A stretch of 64,000 nt of DNA from Melanocharis versteri (GCA_013397845.1 VZTG01005248.1:4322068-4386067), one strand, 5' to 3'; positions 24,268 through 36,900 are shown, numbered from the stretch's first letter. The notes: generated by a model not told the origin, from the sequence alone. A program made the numbers and translations.

Positions 24268-27200
24268 AATGTGTGGATATACAATCAGTAAGTTCTTGCC
24301 TTTACATGGAATATGTGACATACCCAGATAGTAACCAAAGGCTTACTTACAATCTTTAGAGGACATTGATACAAATCAGATGGAGGAGGCCATTTTACAT
24401 CACATGAAAGGAACAGTTTCTCAAAACGTCCATAATTTGATTCTGGCAGAGGAACTTAAGCAATACGAATTTCATCTTCCTGGAGGTGCGTACAAGGAAA
24501 TCCTGTGGAGATTTTGTCCATTCTCCATTCTTCTCTACTCAGTCTTCAGTCCATTCCTGTAGGTTTGTGAAGAAAAGCAAGTAGTTAGCATGTATTTTCC
24601 ACTGTTCCATACCACTAGAAATCTGGGAGGGATGTTCGTGCTTGGATGGGGAGAGCTAAATAATTTTTTGCATATAGGGTAAACGGAGCTGTGACTGTCA
24701 CACTCACAGTTTTGTCCAAATTAAAGCATTTGGCTCTCAAACCAGTACAATTCTTATATCAGAGAATAAAGAAAGAATGAAACATATGTACATGATACAA
24801 GTTATTCTTACTTTTCTTATTCTTTATAACATTAATATGTATTATTATAAATATGTAATACTTCTCTGATGTATATGCTGGAGTATCTTTTGATGGCTAG
24901 ATCTTACGATAAATGGATGCTGTCACTGGCTAAAATTAATTCCATTAAAACTTGATAGTTTTTTAACAACATTAAGAAAACTTGTGACTCATAACAGACA
25001 TTTTATGCGGCAAAAAGCAAACATTTCCCCCTCTCCTTTCTAGTTGCTGAATATGGTATGTCTTCAGGCTGATTTAGTTCAGTAGGTAAATAGCAGGAAA
25101 TCTGCTAGTCCTACCTATGGTTTTTCCAATGTTCAGCAATATCCAAATCCCCTAAGAGTCATTTAGCATATCACTGTCTAATAAATTTTATAAACATAAG
25201 CTTTGTAAGATATCTATGACATTTAAGTTGTGTTATTAAAGAATAAAGTAGTGTATATGCTCAAACAACAAGGGGTTTTATCATGCAGTGCAATAAAAAC
25301 GACAGAAAATAGTACAAAGTTTATATGCTTCGCATGCATGATTTCCTCCCATTTTTCAGACTCCTGTAGGTATTGTGTGTCTCATTCCAGAGTGCAGTAG
25401 TAATAAAAATACACAAAACTTCACTAACGGCTTTCTAATGAACTCCTTAAAAGAAGGCATTAGGGACCTTTTAGTTTTACTGCTACCATGAATATAGAAA
25501 GCTGTGAAAACACAGCTTCGGAATAAAGAAGATGAAAACAAAAAATGTTGATACTTCCTGGCAATAATTTCTTCAGTCTTGTAATTCCTTATGTTCAATT
25601 CTGTTTCAAAAGACAGAAGTGAAGCTGACCTCCGCTTTTATCCTATAATGAGTACCTTAATTATTATCAAAGCACTGACCTACTGCCATTTACAAGAGAT
25701 CCAGTGGTTGATAATCACCATAAATAATAGATTCTAATCTAAGTAGGTTAACTGCACAGATTGAAATGCGTGGCCATTCCTGCCTCCTTAATTCCACCTG
25801 GAGTCCTGGGTGACTGCTAATAATGCTGCAGCGATATCTGTCAGGTTCCTGACGTCAGACAGTCCATACTTGAAGAAATTATCCCCCAAATTTTTCCATT
25901 AGTTTGCATATGGGGTTGCTTTCATTCCATCAGTTTGCCATAGTAAGAAAAAAGTAAAAATTTCACAAGCTCCTTTTAAGTTCTACACATTACAAAAAAA
26001 AATAAAAAGGAAAATAAAAAGAAATAGAACAGCAGAAGGCAGAGGAAAAACACAAGGATGCTGAGGGCTGTCTCTCTCTTATATTCATATAATCGAAAGC
26101 AATATAATGCAAAATTAGTTTAAAACACTATCAGAAACCCCTTTAACCTTGCAGAGTTGAAAATTACTATATGACATATACAGCTGGAGTATAAAGTCCG
26201 TGGTCCCCCTTGGGTTTAATTTTCTCTTTTCTGACCAAGTAAAAAGGACAAGTATAGTTAATGGTTGTCACTAACACATGGGCATGTATAAATGCTCAGA
26301 ACCTGACTGTTTCTAGAATGACCAATTAGTAACTCCTAAATGTTTCTCTGAGAAAAATAGCTGGATTTTAATGTTATTTAGTAGCAGCTTGTTGGTTTCA
26401 CCAATTTACATCAAGGAAACAGAGTGGTGTTAAGATGTGGAGATCTGTCTAAAAGCTCATTGGAGCACTGCTGTTGTGAAATGATTCAGTGGTGTGTCTT
26501 ACACTTCTGAGATGTGATATAGTGTAATATTTAAAGGGCTATGAGTCCATAAATATCCTCCTCTTTTTTGTCATATGAATATATGGTTTGAATTTTGTTT
26601 CTAAAATATGGTGTAAATGGTATTTTTAATGCTCCAATTTTTAAAGCTAGAATGAATACAGCTTTCAAAAGAGGATGATTTGCAATCAACTGTTTGATTA
26701 TCAGTCTCCATATCTGCAAAAATAATGTTCATAGATTTCTTTTCTTAGCCATCAGGTGGACCAAATAACATGCACAGGATTTCTGACTAAGGTTCCATGC
26801 TCCTTTTCTTCTAAATCATCCTTGCTTTACTTTGTGTCACCATAACAATTCTAGAGACACAGGCAGGTACAATGACACTAATCAATCTCCAAAAGTGTCT
26901 CTTAAATTGCACCAGATTGCTCAGTTTAAAAATTAGGTGGGTGGTGTGTTGTTTCAGTAAGTCAAAAGAATGATTTGAAGGGAATGGATTGTGCTGCCCT
27001 GCTTCCCCACCTTATATTGAATGTCTGTCTCATTTTACTTGAATTTCTCCTGAGCAGTAAAGGCTGGATGCACCCATATAAATACAGCCAAGGCCATTAG
27101 AGATGCCATTAGACAGGCAGTGGGACCCCAGACAACTGTATAGGGCTAGCAGTCATGAGACAGGATTTGTGAAAAGCCTGGGAATAAAAACTGGAGCCTA

Positions 27201-29879
27201 AGCAGAATACCCCATTTTACACAAAAATGGCACAAAAATGCTGTATGTCTCTTTTACACTCATTTAAAGAGATTGAATATACTACTTGTGTAAAGCAATC
27301 CCCATTCTTTCTAAAAAAGGCAAACTCACTCTTCCATATAATATGCTTTACCTGAGCCTCCTAACATTTTTTTTTGTGTGATTAATTGTCACATTATGGA
27401 GATCAAAGTCTGCAGTTTTCTATGTTCTTCTAAAATGATTTTTTTAAAAAATACTAATTTAAAGTATTCTTCTGTCCTTTTGACACTGAGACAACATTAA
27501 GTAATGCTTCATATATTAAGTCCATACTATCATATCTGAGTTTCTTGAAACTTTTGAATCAATACCACACAGTCATAGTAACATTTTATACTTAATTTAA
27601 TGAATAGGTTCTACATTTTACACTTGAAAGTTTGAAAGATACCTTTAGGACAATAAAGTTAAGTTCAGTTTTAGAAATTGCCATCTCCACAGTGAAGCCC
27701 AATGTAAATATTTCAGTTAAGGCTTAAGATATGGTCTTATCAATCCAAACTCCTTCTTTTACACTTTTACTATCTGTGACTCTTTAGTTCATAGAAAAAA
27801 AAAAATCTAATATATTTCCTGAGGCAGTCATTTATTTATCATATATGATTTTATGTTCTCTTAAAAGTGCAATGTTACATTTCACTAGTGCAAACTATTT
27901 AGCTATTTCTATACAACTGATGCCCTAATATTACAGCACACAAAGGTTATTCTCTTTCAACCAATGTTCTGAGGTGACAATCGCAGCTATATTCTCAATT
28001 GACACATACCAATCCTAATACCTTACCAGAAGGTCAGACGTTGTCTGTTCACACTAGCTGTATTTACCAAGAGCTACAGTTTTTCTCTATAGAGTGTCCC
28101 TCTAAATTACCTATATTTCACATGCATAGGAAGTGGGGCCAGAGAAGCACATGATTGCTACTATAGACAGGACAGCAATTAATCCGCCTGCTTTGATATG
28201 AGTCTTAGCCAATTGTGATGCTCTTCATTCTCTGACTGAGAATTACAATTGGACTCCCAGGAATAGGTATTAAATTGTTTGAATTAGAATTATATGGGCA
28301 TGGGTTATGTGTGCTTGTTTTGCAGTGGCCTGTGATCTTTGAACAGTTCAGTTATTAAAGGAACGTGAGGAAAAGAGGTGAATGAGACAATGGGTCCTTG
28401 ATGTTGCTCAGCGCTATCACTGTTTTTTCTCAGATTGGCAAGCTACAGCACATTGGCATAGATGCAGTGTTTACAGCAGTTCTGAATAAAGATGTGCCAA
28501 CTTTGTGTGCTCCAGAGTTGTCACAGGGCGTTTTTTTTTTTACTTAGTTCTTAATTTTCACCCTTATTTAATCATTCATTTACAAAGGAAAAATTAGCAA
28601 GTTGCCTTCATAGTGCTGTTTAAGAAACATGAGAGATCAAGAAACTATGTCAGCTGTATTGTTTCTTGGATTGAAAGACAACAAAAAAAGAAAAACAAAC
28701 AACGAAGCAAAAAAAACAACAAAAAACAACGACAGGACAACCTGCAGGAAATTTAAAGCAGTAATTGAGATTTCCACATCAATATATTTGTGTGTGTACG
28801 GATTTTCATAAATCTGCATGATAGAACAATTCAAACAAATATTGTTCATAGGCTTTTGCAAACAAGACACTTTAAAAGTAGTGTTAATATTAAAATAGGA
28901 AAATTTTACCTATTTTATTGTTTTACGTTGCTCCTATGTGTGTCATAAACCTCAGGAAAAAGTGAGAGGTGATATCATGACTAATGATGTGAAATTATTC
29001 ATAAGAAAAGAAAAAGGAAAAAAATGCAAATAATAGATGAAGATAATGAGTTTATTCTGAATGCTAAGGATGACTCTTGACAGTGGGTTTTCATATTTAA
29101 GTAGCTTCTAGTAATTATGTGGCCAAAGATGATAAAAACAACCATAGCACAGGAGGAAGGTGTTGACTGCAATGAGGTCACACCTCAGCCTTCTCTTCTC
29201 CAAGAAAGGGCAATACAGGAGCATCATGTTTCTTAGAGTCTTATTATGAAGAGTGTAAATTTTTTGCTAAAAGCTGGTAATTCTGTAATTGTCCATGTAT
29301 GATAGGAACAAACATTTATCCTTCACTTACAGTTATGTCTTCACAACATGCCATAAATTAATTCCAGTTCAGTAGACTAATGCATTATTAGTCATAGAGC
29401 ATTTAGAGTACTGAAATGTATAGCCTGATAAGAATCTATTTTTTTAAGAAAGTACTTTTTATAGAGGCACTCTGTAATAATTTTTTAAAAATTAAGGCAA
29501 TCCAATGCTGAATGTGATTTAGGCTGGTATGACAAGCATGGTTAATGTTTTCTCCATAGGAACATAAATGGAGTGGTAGAATATTTACAAGAGAAGTAGA
29601 AAAAAACCTGAAGTTTCTTGAGATCAGCAAGCTAAAGACACTTATTTAAAAATCCCTTGAAAGTTTTGGCACTCCCCTCAGTATCCTGAACTTGACAAGG
29701 AATTTTCCTATCTACTTCTGCATATTGAGATGAGGGGACCACTTGCACTCCATACAAAAAGAGGAACCTGGATGCATGAAGTTTTGTCTTGAAGTGGGTG
29801 ATGAGTGAATAAAACCTCATGGGCAACGATAAGAAAATAGATCAAGACATGTGAAGTCTGACTCCAAACTAAATAATCA
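24268..29879. other. Unique non-coding DNA with one candidate element
   Basis: No gene is supported. A small CG-containing patch at about 25760-25870 contains a perfect CRE palindrome TGACGTCA within TTCCTGACGTCAGAC and stands out from the AT-rich surroundings. A/C-rich low-complexity DNA lies at about 28679-28735. A short CR1-like phrase on the minus strand, CTCAGCCTTCTCTTCTCCAA, is visible at about 29186-29205 but is too short to delimit. Confidence 0.45.
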
Positions 29880-30448
29880 GGAGAAAATAGACATGGCCGT
29901 TTCTAAGGAATTGGAGAAAACCCCACGTTCACAGAGCCTGGTACTTTGGAAATTTTAACTATCCTGACATCTGGCAATCATACAGGCACAAGCAAGCTAG
30001 GAGTTTTCTAGAGTTTATTGATAACAGTTTCATGATACCGGTGATTGATGGTCTAACTAGAAGGAATACTCATCTGGACTTGTTTCTCACAAACAAGGAG
30101 TAATTCATCAGGGATGTGGAGTTTGAGTGTATCCTCACCTAAAGCAACCATGAGTTGTGGAGTTTAGGATCCCAAGAGAAATAAGGGAACTACAAGTATC
30201 ATAGCCCTAGGCTTCATGGCTTCTTCCAGGATCTGCTTGTCACGTACTGTGAGACACTGCTTTGGAGGGAAAAGAGGCCCGAGAATTTATATTAGCTTTG
30301 AATAATCACAGAACTTGGGGAGCATTCCCAATTAATGTAAAAAGGAAAAGAACACATCCCCTTCAAAAAGGGGAAAAGGGGGATCTGGCAACTCACAGAC
30401 TGCTCAGGTTAACATCAGTGTTTGTGAAGATTATGGATACACAAGCAA
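29880..30448 (+). mobile_element. CR1 LINE fragment (endonuclease to start of reverse transcriptase)
   Basis: Translation in shifting frames gives recognisable CR1 ORF2 pieces. Around 29942 the stretch reads as the endonuclease G-N-F-N-Y-P-D-I motif, where an active CR1 has Asp in place of the first Asn, so this catalytic position is lost. Next comes a THLDLFLTNKE-like segment, corresponding to the LDLVLTNKE block. At 30376-30425 comes KGDLATHRLLRLTSVFVKIM, the decayed start of the reverse transcriptase (usual form GDPGNYRPVSLTSVPGKIME). In-frame stops and frameshifts show it is inactive. It stops abruptly where an oppositely oriented CR1 begins. Confidence 0.8.
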
Positions 30449-30990
30449 TACCAGAGTCCAACTCCTGGCCCTGCCCAGGACCTTCAAGGAATCACACTAT
30501 TTCCCTGAGGGTATTGTCCAAATGCTTCTTGAACCCTGTCAGGTTTGGGGCTGTGACCACTTCCCTGGGGAGCCTGTTCCAGTGCCCAACCACCCTCTGG
30601 GTGAAGAACTTCTTGATATCCAGCTTCAGCATCCCTTGACACAAGTTCAGGCCATTTGCTTGTGTCTCGTCGCTGGTCACCTCAGAGAAGAGATCAGTGC
30701 CTGCCCTTTCTCTCCCCATTGTGAGGAAGTTGTATACTGTGATGAAGTCTCCGTTCAGGCTCCTCTTCTCCAGGCTAAACAGGCCAAGTGACCTTAGCCA
30801 CTCCCTGTATGGCTTCCACTCAAGGCCCTTCACCATATTTGTAGTCCCCTGGACACTCTCTAATAGCTTTATATCTTATATTGTGACCCAAGACTGCATT
30901 GACCCAAGTTAAGGCCACGCTGGCACAGAGTAGAGCAGGACAGTCACCTTCTTTGACGAGCTGGCAATTCCATGCTTTATCCAATATGGT
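30449..30990 (-). mobile_element. CR1 LINE fragment (ORF2 C-terminus and 3' region)
   Basis: The minus frame 30492-30836 (114 codons) reads through the CR1 ORF2 C-terminus. In order it shows a VKGLEW start, LRSLGLFSLEKRSLNGDFI, an RAGTDLFSEVTSD stretch, a KKFFTQRVVGHWNRLPREVV block and a FKKHLDN tail. These are the standard landmarks of that region. The left end is the DNA phrase AGTCCAACTCCTGGCCCTG, which lies just inside the CR1 3' end. The final ATTCTATGA tail is missing, so this copy is clipped at its 3' terminus as well as 5'-truncated. The right boundary near 30990 is approximate. Confidence 0.88.
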
Positions 30991-33268
30991 GAAAAACAGT
31001 CTTTTCTCTCAGTTTAGGTATTGTTTAAAATGTATTGTGATTTTTTCATTCATATAATAATTTTTATATTTCATAGCAACAAGCAAATTTATGGCCACGT
31101 GTTATAAAGTCATGTGCCTTCTGTTGCTGTATGGAGCTAATTTTTAAGAGTAAACACGATGGTAGTTAAACTCTAATAGTTACAAAAATTGAGAGATGTT
31201 GTCCTCCAACCCACTTTTGAGAAATGTGGTGCAAATGACCCTGTACTTATAACTGAAAGATCCTGACAGGAGCTTCTTATATCCTCAAGGCAAAAGTACC
31301 CTTGGGAACACAGTTTATATTGTGTGTGGAGAAATCTCATCTCATATAAAAGGGCAGAAAATCTGAAATCCCAGTAGAGGACGAATAGATATTTTAGTGA
31401 CAACACATGCATTCACTCAGGGAAATAAGATGAAAGCAGGATTGTGCAAAGTGCTTAGCCATGCATTCTGTAAAGATTTCATAAACATTACATGTGAAAA
31501 GCATGATCCAAGGAGTTACAAACAAGTTCTTAACACAGTACTTTTCCAAGATAGCCGACTGCAAATTAGATTCTACCATTACGCATATATATAAAAGTGC
31601 ATTCATCACAAGCATTAAAATATGTTTGTGTTTTGGGTTTTTTAAATCTAGAACTGAGAAATACTCACCAACCCAGAGCAAAACAGTTCATAAAGGCAGC
31701 AAAACCAGAAAAAAAAAAAGACCATTTAAGACTGTCTATATAAGCAGGGATGGTATAAGACATTTTAAACATGTCTCTTTTCTATACCTAGTCCCAGATG
31801 CATAAACAGTCAAGACTGAGGTAAATTTAATGGAGTACTTCAGTATAGTTCAGTTGGTAAAATGTAGAATTGCTATGATTCTTCTGTATTATACAATTAC
31901 TTTCACTCCTTTGAAGTTAACTGTGGAAGAAAACAAATTAGAAAATACATTAAGGCTGTATCGTTGATGTATGTATGCAAAGTGGACTAAGTCCACTAAG
32001 TCTTTGGGAAGTCACAGATGTAGGCAACATTCACTCCTGTGAATCACTCCTGTGATTCTCACCTGGTTCTGAGAACAGTCCATGGACATACATCATGGAG
32101 GTCCTCACATAAACAGCTATAGTTTGCAAGGCAAAACCCTTAAGAAGTAAACCAGTAGGCAAGACTTCCATTAATGCTAATATGGCTGATATTTTGCCAA
32201 AAGCTAGGATGAGTATTGTACAGCACTGAACTGGTCCAGCATCTCTGTTGTAGTGTCTCCACACTGCAATTATTCTTTGAATTACAGTTAGTAAAAAAAT
32301 GTTCCCTGACAGGAATAAAAATACTTAGAGAAAACCAATAAAAATGGAGGCAAATCAACAGCCCAAATATTTGCCTTTGTGATATTTCAGTTGCCTGGAA
32401 TTTTATTATTTGATAATTCGACAATCCACATATCCTCAGAACAAAGCATTCCCCTTTTTATTTCAGCAAAGCCCAAATAAAATCCATCACTCTCTATTTC
32501 TTTCAATATTATGGAAAATAAAATCAAAGGCTCTGAGTAGCAGGATCTTGTAAATTACGTTACTCCTTTCCTGTAACAAAACTGTCTATAAGACAAAGAA
32601 AATAAATACGAGATGCATTTGATGGGGCCTTCTAGCAGCAGTCCAAAGTGTCTGGGCCTCCTGCCAATAGTCCCTGAACCTAAAATCATGGGTTAACAAA
32701 ACAGACAGAATTTCACACCACTGAAGAGGTCTTTTTCCTTGGCAAAAATAAATTACCCGTGCAGCATCACTAGTATGCTCACTGGTCCAAAAAATGCTAT
32801 TTCACCCCCAAAACTATACCTTCTGAATTCCATAATTTAACTGACTTTTAAAATTGCAATTATAGAAGTCCAAATCCTTTAATTTGTGAGCATGTTAATC
32901 ACTAGTGTGACATGAAGGGAAGAGAAAAGAAGATTCATATTTTAAGGTATTGAAATCAGTTAAATTAAAAGCCAACGAATACTTTATTAAAATCAAGGAA
33001 CTGACTATTTCTAAAGCTTAGTTTATTCAGCTTCACTTTATAAGTGGAAGGTTGAGGTACATGGCCATAGTGAGAACAAAAGCAGAGCTACATTTCGTCA
33101 GAGTTGCCAGGGAACTTATTTTTGCTGTCTAGATTTTCCATAGGCATTGAGATTTTCAAATGCGTGCTTATTTTTTTTTGTGTGGAGTACTTAAGTTACT
33201 AGAGATGAAAATGGCACACATTGAAGTTCTATGGCTGAAATGTAAATGCCATCTACCATCATAACCCC
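30991..33268. other. Unique AT-rich non-coding DNA
   Basis: No gene or repeat is recognised. Overlapping plus and minus frames of 65-103 codons at 31397-31805 are antisense shadows of each other and carry no motif. A short imperfect direct repeat of TCACTCCTGTGA lies at 32030-32056. Confidence 0.5.
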
Positions 33269-33289
33269 TTTTTTTTTTTTTTTTTTTTT
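33269..33289. repeat. Poly-T run (21 T)
   Basis: This is an uninterrupted homopolymer about 30 bases before the CR1 3' end at 33321. CR1 elements do not end in poly-A, so it is not the tail of that element. It may be an independent low-complexity tract. Confidence 0.95.
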
Positions 33290-33320
33290 AAGTTGTGAGA
33301 AAAATAGCCTTAGGATTTTA

Positions 33321-33440
33321 TCATAGAACCATAGAATATGCTAAGTTGGAAGGGACACATCAGGATCATTGAATCCAACTCCTGGCCCTGCGCAGTACAT
33401 CCCAAGAATCACACCATGTTCCTGAGAACGTTGTACAATT
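33321..33440 (-). mobile_element. CR1 LINE 3' end
   Basis: It starts with TCATAGAACCATAGAATATG, the antisense form of the CR1 terminal octamer repeat ATTCTATGA. It continues with AGTTGGAAGGGACACATCAG, AATCCAACTCCTGGCCCTG and AAGAATCACACCATGTTCCTG, the usual antisense order. It resembles the same subfamily as the minus-strand fragment at 30449. This 3' terminus is intact, unlike that one. The element is severely 5'-truncated or internally deleted. Confidence 0.88.
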
Positions 33441-33810
33441 TTCTTTCATCTTTCTACTTGTTTGGAGAAGAAGTTTAGTAGTAGGACAAGAGGACAGACT
33501 ATTCATGAACGGAGTACTTTGGGCATTGCAATATGGGTCAGATTTCTTGCTCTGCTATGAATTTGGCATGACTTTGAGCAAGTGACTTAGGGCTATATCT
33601 ACAAATGAGTTCTAGGTATATTGTTGCAATCCATAACTTACAAGAACCCTGACGTGGGGTGGAATCTGTACAGCTGTTCCCACAAGGAGAGACAGATGCT
33701 TACATACCAGATCCAGAAAGCCAGCTTGCTGCACAAGGAGCTATCTTGATATTTGGCCAATAGCAAATATAAATGAGAAGAGTTATCTGAGGTGAGTATA
33801 TGATTATCAT

Positions 33811-33840
33811 AAACAAGAATGTTAATAATAATTCTTGTTT
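33811..33840. repeat. Perfect inverted repeat (10-bp arms)
   Basis: AAACAAGAAT (33811-33820) and its exact reverse complement ATTCTTGTTT (33831-33840) flank a 10-base loop GTTAATAATA. It sits at the edge of the CR1 reverse transcriptase fragment. No run of T follows and no function is implied. Confidence 0.8.
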
Positions 33841-34070
33841 GCCACTACCCTCTGGAAGAGACTGTCCAACCATTTCCTTATCCACCAAACCATCCGCATG
33901 TCAAATACATCTCTCTGCAATTTACAGAAAAGAATTTTGTGGAGGACTGTGTGAAAGATCTTACAGAAGCCCAGATAGATGACACTCATAGTTTTTCCCT
34001 TGTTCACTGATGTAATTATTCTGTCATAGAAGGTCAAGAGATATGTTTTTGAGGGTCATAATCTCTGAAT
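33822..34070 (-). mobile_element. CR1 LINE reverse transcriptase fragment
   Basis: The minus frame 33822-34037 (71 codons) carries a degenerate CR1 RT core. The order is FYDRIITSVNKGKTMSVIYL, then GFCKIFHTVLH, then KLQRDVFDMRMVWWIRKWLD, then QRVVANK. In functional CR1 proteins the middle block has the form YLDFCKAFDTVPH; here the first catalytic Asp is Gly and the second is His, so the enzyme is dead. The fragment lies about 400-500 bp from the CR1 3' end at 33321, too close for an intact element, so it is either an internally deleted copy of the same CR1 or a separate insertion. Confidence 0.85.
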
Positions 34071-35577
34071 GCAGGTTCTTAATCTCCCAAAGTGTTTGGA
34101 TTTTATTTTGAAAAGTTTAGGTATTTTTGTGCATTTAGACCTAGTATTTCACGAATTTGGGAAGAGAAATACTTCAGTGTTGGCAACTCAGATGTTACAC
34201 TCATGGTTCAAACCACTGGATTTGTAAGTGGGTATGTGAAAATGTGGGTTTTGGAACATAGAAAATCTTTTAAGCTAAAATCATAGAGAGCAACCATTTT
34301 CATTTTTAATGATTGAAAGTTAAAAATCCATATTACACATTTCTACTTATGCGACCAGTATGTCAGACAAATGTGCAAGTTACAGCATTATGGAATATCT
34401 GATCCAATTAGTGTACTGGGAAACTGTATAATTATGGATTTATAACTAGATATTTCTCATTCTTTTCTATAATTTTCTATGAGCTGACTATGAATATCTG
34501 TATACAGCTTTCAAATGTAAGGAACAAAAGCCAGGTCTTTCCAGCTAACCCTAGGTCTGCAAATACATACAGTTGTCAACAACTTGTTGAAGGTAGTCAG
34601 AAGACTCTGAGGTCAGACAGAAGATGAACAGTATAAATAAGAGAAAAGAAAGTCAGGGTTATTTAAATACCTGTTTTTAAAATGTCACTTTAAAGTAATT
34701 AATAATATGCATATTTTTTCAACTTTTTCTCTCATACTTATTGAAACATGACTTTCATTTAAAATGTCACTATAGAAATAATGACAAGGTGGTTACTCTT
34801 TCTAATTCAGGATTGCTGCTAACTAAGACCGAGGCTAATAAATTTCAAGACTTTTGGCTCAGGACCCTAACTCAATATACACTTTCCCTTTCGTTTTTAT
34901 CCAATGCCAGGATTATTGCCTTCTATTATGATAAGAATGACTAAATTACAAGTTTAGTGATCTATACACTTTCATCACCCACTATCATGAGGAAATCTTT
35001 TATTATTTGTCTCTCCCATAAGTGTTATAATATTTCACTGCGTTTTTTCCTTTCATAACTCCCCACAACAGAAAGGAAATGCAAAAAGAAAAAGTCAAGA
35101 AAATACTCTATTGATTGTTTGAATTCTTTGAAGTTGCATATTACTATTTGGGCCCTAATAAGTTCATTTTTGTATCACCAACAATTTGGGTCTGAATGGA
35201 CTTCTTATTAATCACATGGTGTTTCACTTTTAGGAGGCCAGTGATCTTTCTATATTTAGTTCTTGAATATCATTTTTTGAACATGTTAATATCTAATTAA
35301 AACAAAAAGACTCTAAGCTGAGAGAAAACAAATTTCCTTCTGCTAACGTGGCATCCTGTTCTTGACAGCTGTGGTGCTCTTGGTGCCTCTGTTTTGGTAC
35401 TGGTAAGGAAAAAAATCATTGCTGACAATCTTATTGCCAATCTTCCTATACTTAAAACATGGTTTCATGAGGTGCAGTGAGTAACTTTTCACTACATATA
35501 AAAAAACCTATAACATTTGCTATTGTAACACAATGAAGACTACCAATTTGCAGAAACATACCTTAAAGTGTAATTAT
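34071..35577. other. Unique AT-rich non-coding DNA
   Basis: No gene is recognised. A stretch at 35341-35410 happens to have well-spaced splice-like signals around 34 bases; see the separate observation. No repeat family is identified. Confidence 0.5.
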
Positions 35578-35658
35578 TAAAAACAGAAACAGAAACAGAA
35601 ACAGAAACAAAAAAACAAAAAACAAAACAAAACAAAACATCAAAAACAAAAAAATCCC
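35578..35658. repeat. Simple repeats (AACAGA)n and (CAAAA)n
   Basis: Five AACAG-type units at 35581-35608 are followed by A-rich CAAAA units up to about 35658. Chance reading of this repeat creates the Phe-Leu run in the minus frame 35563-35760. Confidence 0.93.
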
Positions 35659-36399
35659 TGGAGAGTAATTTTCCTGACAGACTTTATAACCAGTTAATCT
35701 TTCAGAGCTCCCTTGAAGCCAGTGTAAAATCTCAAAAAAACCACCATTACCATATTCCATTCTCTGCTTGAACTGGGAGAGAAATAGTCTTGTGTGCTTA
35801 TGTCTTTTCTGAATAAATTAGGTATCAGCAATTTTGAAGAGTTTAAATCCCTTATTAGTTAGCATTGATCAAAGGATCAGTGTGTATTATTTAAGCACCG
35901 GAGTATTTATTTATAAAGTAAATCTTGTGGTTGTGAAGCAAAGGTAAAAAACATTAATTTTAAAGAGTGAAAACCGAGAAAGAAAATAAGAGAGACATAA
36001 TATTTGTTTTTATTTGTCTCCAGTTCTGTCATCTATTTTTAAGAAAGTGTCACTAAGAATGCTCAAATGCCTGAAGAAACAAATACACTGTTTTGAAAAC
36101 CCTTAAAAATATCATATTTTCTTTTTCCAACTACAGGATAAGGCGTAATTAACCAATGTGTTTGTCTGGTCATCTTCTACTGAATTGCTAAAGAAAGAAA
36201 GAAAAGTGCCTACAGGTTTTGCAGTTCTTTTGGAGAGGTTATTACAGAGTTATTTATCTATTAAACAAAGCAATAGCAAATCAAAACCTTTTTATTCTGA
36301 TTCATTGTTTTTTACATGTAATGCTCCCGAAAAAAAATACCTTACTCAGGAAATTCTCCCTTATACTTGAAAAAAATGTTCTGGTTTATATATTTAATT
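35659..36399. other. Unique AT-rich non-coding DNA
   Basis: Nothing is recognised. The overlapping plus frames 36158-36370 and 36219-36410 lie in different phases of the same DNA and show no motif. Confidence 0.5.
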
Positions 36400-36900
36400 C
36401 TATTATTTAGGCATGAACATTGTGGAAAGTCGAAATAGTCCAGCTGAAGTGCAAAAGGAAATCATTTAGTTAGAAGCACGATGTCAGTGTTACACTGAGA
36501 CTTGTTGCGCTTCTCTGCTTAGTCATATCAAAGCGAGGTGACATGTACATCTCAGTCTCAAAGGTTGTAGATCCTTGTTATAAATACAGCAAAGCTGAAG
36601 ATCAAATCACTGAAAAAGAAAAATCATAATACAATCATTGTTACCATGCGGATAATGGATACCATTCTCTTCACAAGTCTTTCCAAGGCTCCTCATTCAA
36701 ATTGAGAACAAACTGCATACACAGTTTCCTCCTTTTGACAAACCATTTAAAACCTGTCACTGAATAATTAGAGTAGTAAATGCAAATATTTCTGTAGCAA
36801 ATATATGCAGGTTGATATTGTGGAACCATTATTCCTAGTTCAATCACTGAAATGGTGCAGCTGGCATAGTGCCATTTTGATGAAGTGTTGCCAGTTTACC
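36400..36900. promoter_or_regulatory. Candidate conserved regulatory stretch
   Basis: This DNA is denser in CG and mixed composition than its flanks and free of repeats. Motif-like words include CATATCAAAG (TCF-like) next to GAGGTGACATGTACAT at about 36526-36550, and GTTGCGCTTCTC near 36505. There is no coding potential. The call is inferred from texture and motifs only. Confidence 0.18.

Noticed and set aside
30262..30791. Plus-strand frames of 125 and 89 codons as genes
   Set aside because: The first runs from one CR1 fragment into the antisense of another. The second is the antisense of the CR1 ORF2 C-terminus.
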